The notes under the pieces are model-generated. The model saw nothing but the letters and a program-made list of their open reading frames with translations. It was not told the DNA's origin and did no database searches. Below are positions 60,765 to 64,000 of a DNA stretch of 64,000 bases, in pieces. Source of the stretch: ZAX-1 sp046533095 (GTDB taxonomy: Bacteria; Bacillota; Clostridia; Lachnospirales; Lachnospiraceae); NCBI GenBank assembly GCA_046533095.1, contig JAJQRA010000038.1, forward strand, positions 247,832 through 311,831, read 5' to 3'. Position 1 is the first letter of the stretch; every line of letters starts with the position of its first letter. The translations under genes and the position numbers were made by a program.

Positions 60765-60837
60765 GGGGGTGTAGCTCAGTTGGGAGAGCACCTGCCTTGC
60801 AAGCAGGGGGTCAAGAGTTCGAGTCTCTCCACCTCCA
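60765..60837 (+). tRNA. tRNA-Ala (anticodon UGC)
   Basis: 73 bases. Acceptor GGGGGTG pairs with CACCTCC; D arm GCTCAGTTGGGAGAGC; anticodon stem CTGC/GCAG with loop CTTGCAA giving UGC; T arm AGAGTTCGAGTCTCT. It lies in the spacer before 23S, a usual place for this tRNA. CCA is not encoded. Confidence 0.96.
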
Positions 60838-61035
60838 TTCGGGTAGCGATACCCATTGGACGCACTGCGTCCGTTATGTACCTTGAAAAGTTCACACAGG
60901 AAAGAGAAGACAAACAAGCAAGAAAAGCGCGCCATGCCGCCGGGGGACCGGCGGGGCGGCGCGCGGCGGCACGAAAGTGTGCCGCAGAAGATAGAGGAAT
61001 GCCAGAGCCCTGCGGCAACGCTATGCCGCAGGGCA
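60838..61035 (+). other. Spacer before 23S with 23S processing stem
   Basis: A hairpin GGACGC-ACT-GCGTCC follows the tRNA. The 35 bases 60877-60911 (starting TGTACCTTGAAAAG) are complementary over most of their length to the last 35 bases of the window (63966-64000), forming the pre-23S processing stem. GC-rich hairpins fill 60925-61035. No gene seen. Confidence 0.8.
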
Positions 61036-63936
<2,901 letters not shown>

Positions 63937-64000
63937 AACGAATGGAAAGCAGTAAAAGGATAGGCGTCTTCTCGGACCTGTGTGGGCTTTTGAAGGTACA

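Overview
The window comes from a low-GC, anaerobic, Gram-positive member of the Clostridia, most likely of the Lachnospiraceae/Lachnospirales type. This rests on the 4-hydroxybutyrate fermentation genes, clostridial-type nif genes (nifI1/nifI2, nifN-B fusion, split homocitrate synthase), a class III fructose-bisphosphatase, a rubrerythrin, a lysine-riboswitch dapA, and the 16S sequence. The rRNA genes are clearly richer in G+C than the protein genes. No species is claimed.

Layout. 1-8.3 kb: the end of a thiamine-dependent 2-oxoacid/acetoin dehydrogenase operon (E1 beta, E2, lipoyl-E3), running into 4-hydroxybutyrate dehydrogenase, 4-hydroxybutyryl-CoA dehydratase, a NifU-like Fe-S scaffold and 4-hydroxybutyrate CoA-transferase, a route between succinate semialdehyde and crotonyl-CoA. 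8.3-18.6 kb: a divergent Tad-like secretion/pilus locus with a CpaF-type ATPase, a double-domain TadB/TadC-type membrane protein, several very small membrane proteins, pseudopilin-like proteins, a 1049-residue repeat surface protein and an atypical MinD-like (TadZ-like) protein. The first small membrane gene lies between two minisatellites. 18.9-36.8 kb: housekeeping and biosynthesis: cyclophilin, SSB-like protein, corrinoid adenosyltransferase, dapA under a lysine riboswitch, dapB, fbp, ilvB-ilvN-ilvE, a peptidoglycan-binding protein, rubrerythrin, an aldose epimerase/EamA pair, a DUF2752 protein, and a molbindin with an HTH-PBP regulator on the minus strand. Many intergenic gaps here hold palindromic repeat elements, several of which overlap the stop codon of the gene before them.

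37.3-57.6 kb: a nitrogen-fixation and molybdenum island. A strong promoter and a leader with a terminator precede nifH-nifI1-nifI2-nifD-nifK-nifE-nifN/B, a [2Fe-2S] ferredoxin, nifV omega and nifV alpha. Behind these come a molbindin remnant, an AnfO-family protein and an unrecognised repeat protein with a four-cysteine tail. Next is a molybdenum supply block: a MolABC-like transporter with a MoeA homologue inside it, then ModABC. Together these genes make, feed and switch off a Mo nitrogenase. 57.7-64 kb: a small membrane protein, two tRNA-Ser genes and an rRNA operon with the uncommon order 16S-5S-tRNA-Ala-23S.

The most interesting items are the AnfO plus cysteine-tailed repeat protein at the end of a Mo-nif operon, the nifH leader, the reduced Tad-like locus with its flanking minisatellites, and the repeat-element families, one copy of which sits between the lysine aptamer and the terminator of the dapA leader.
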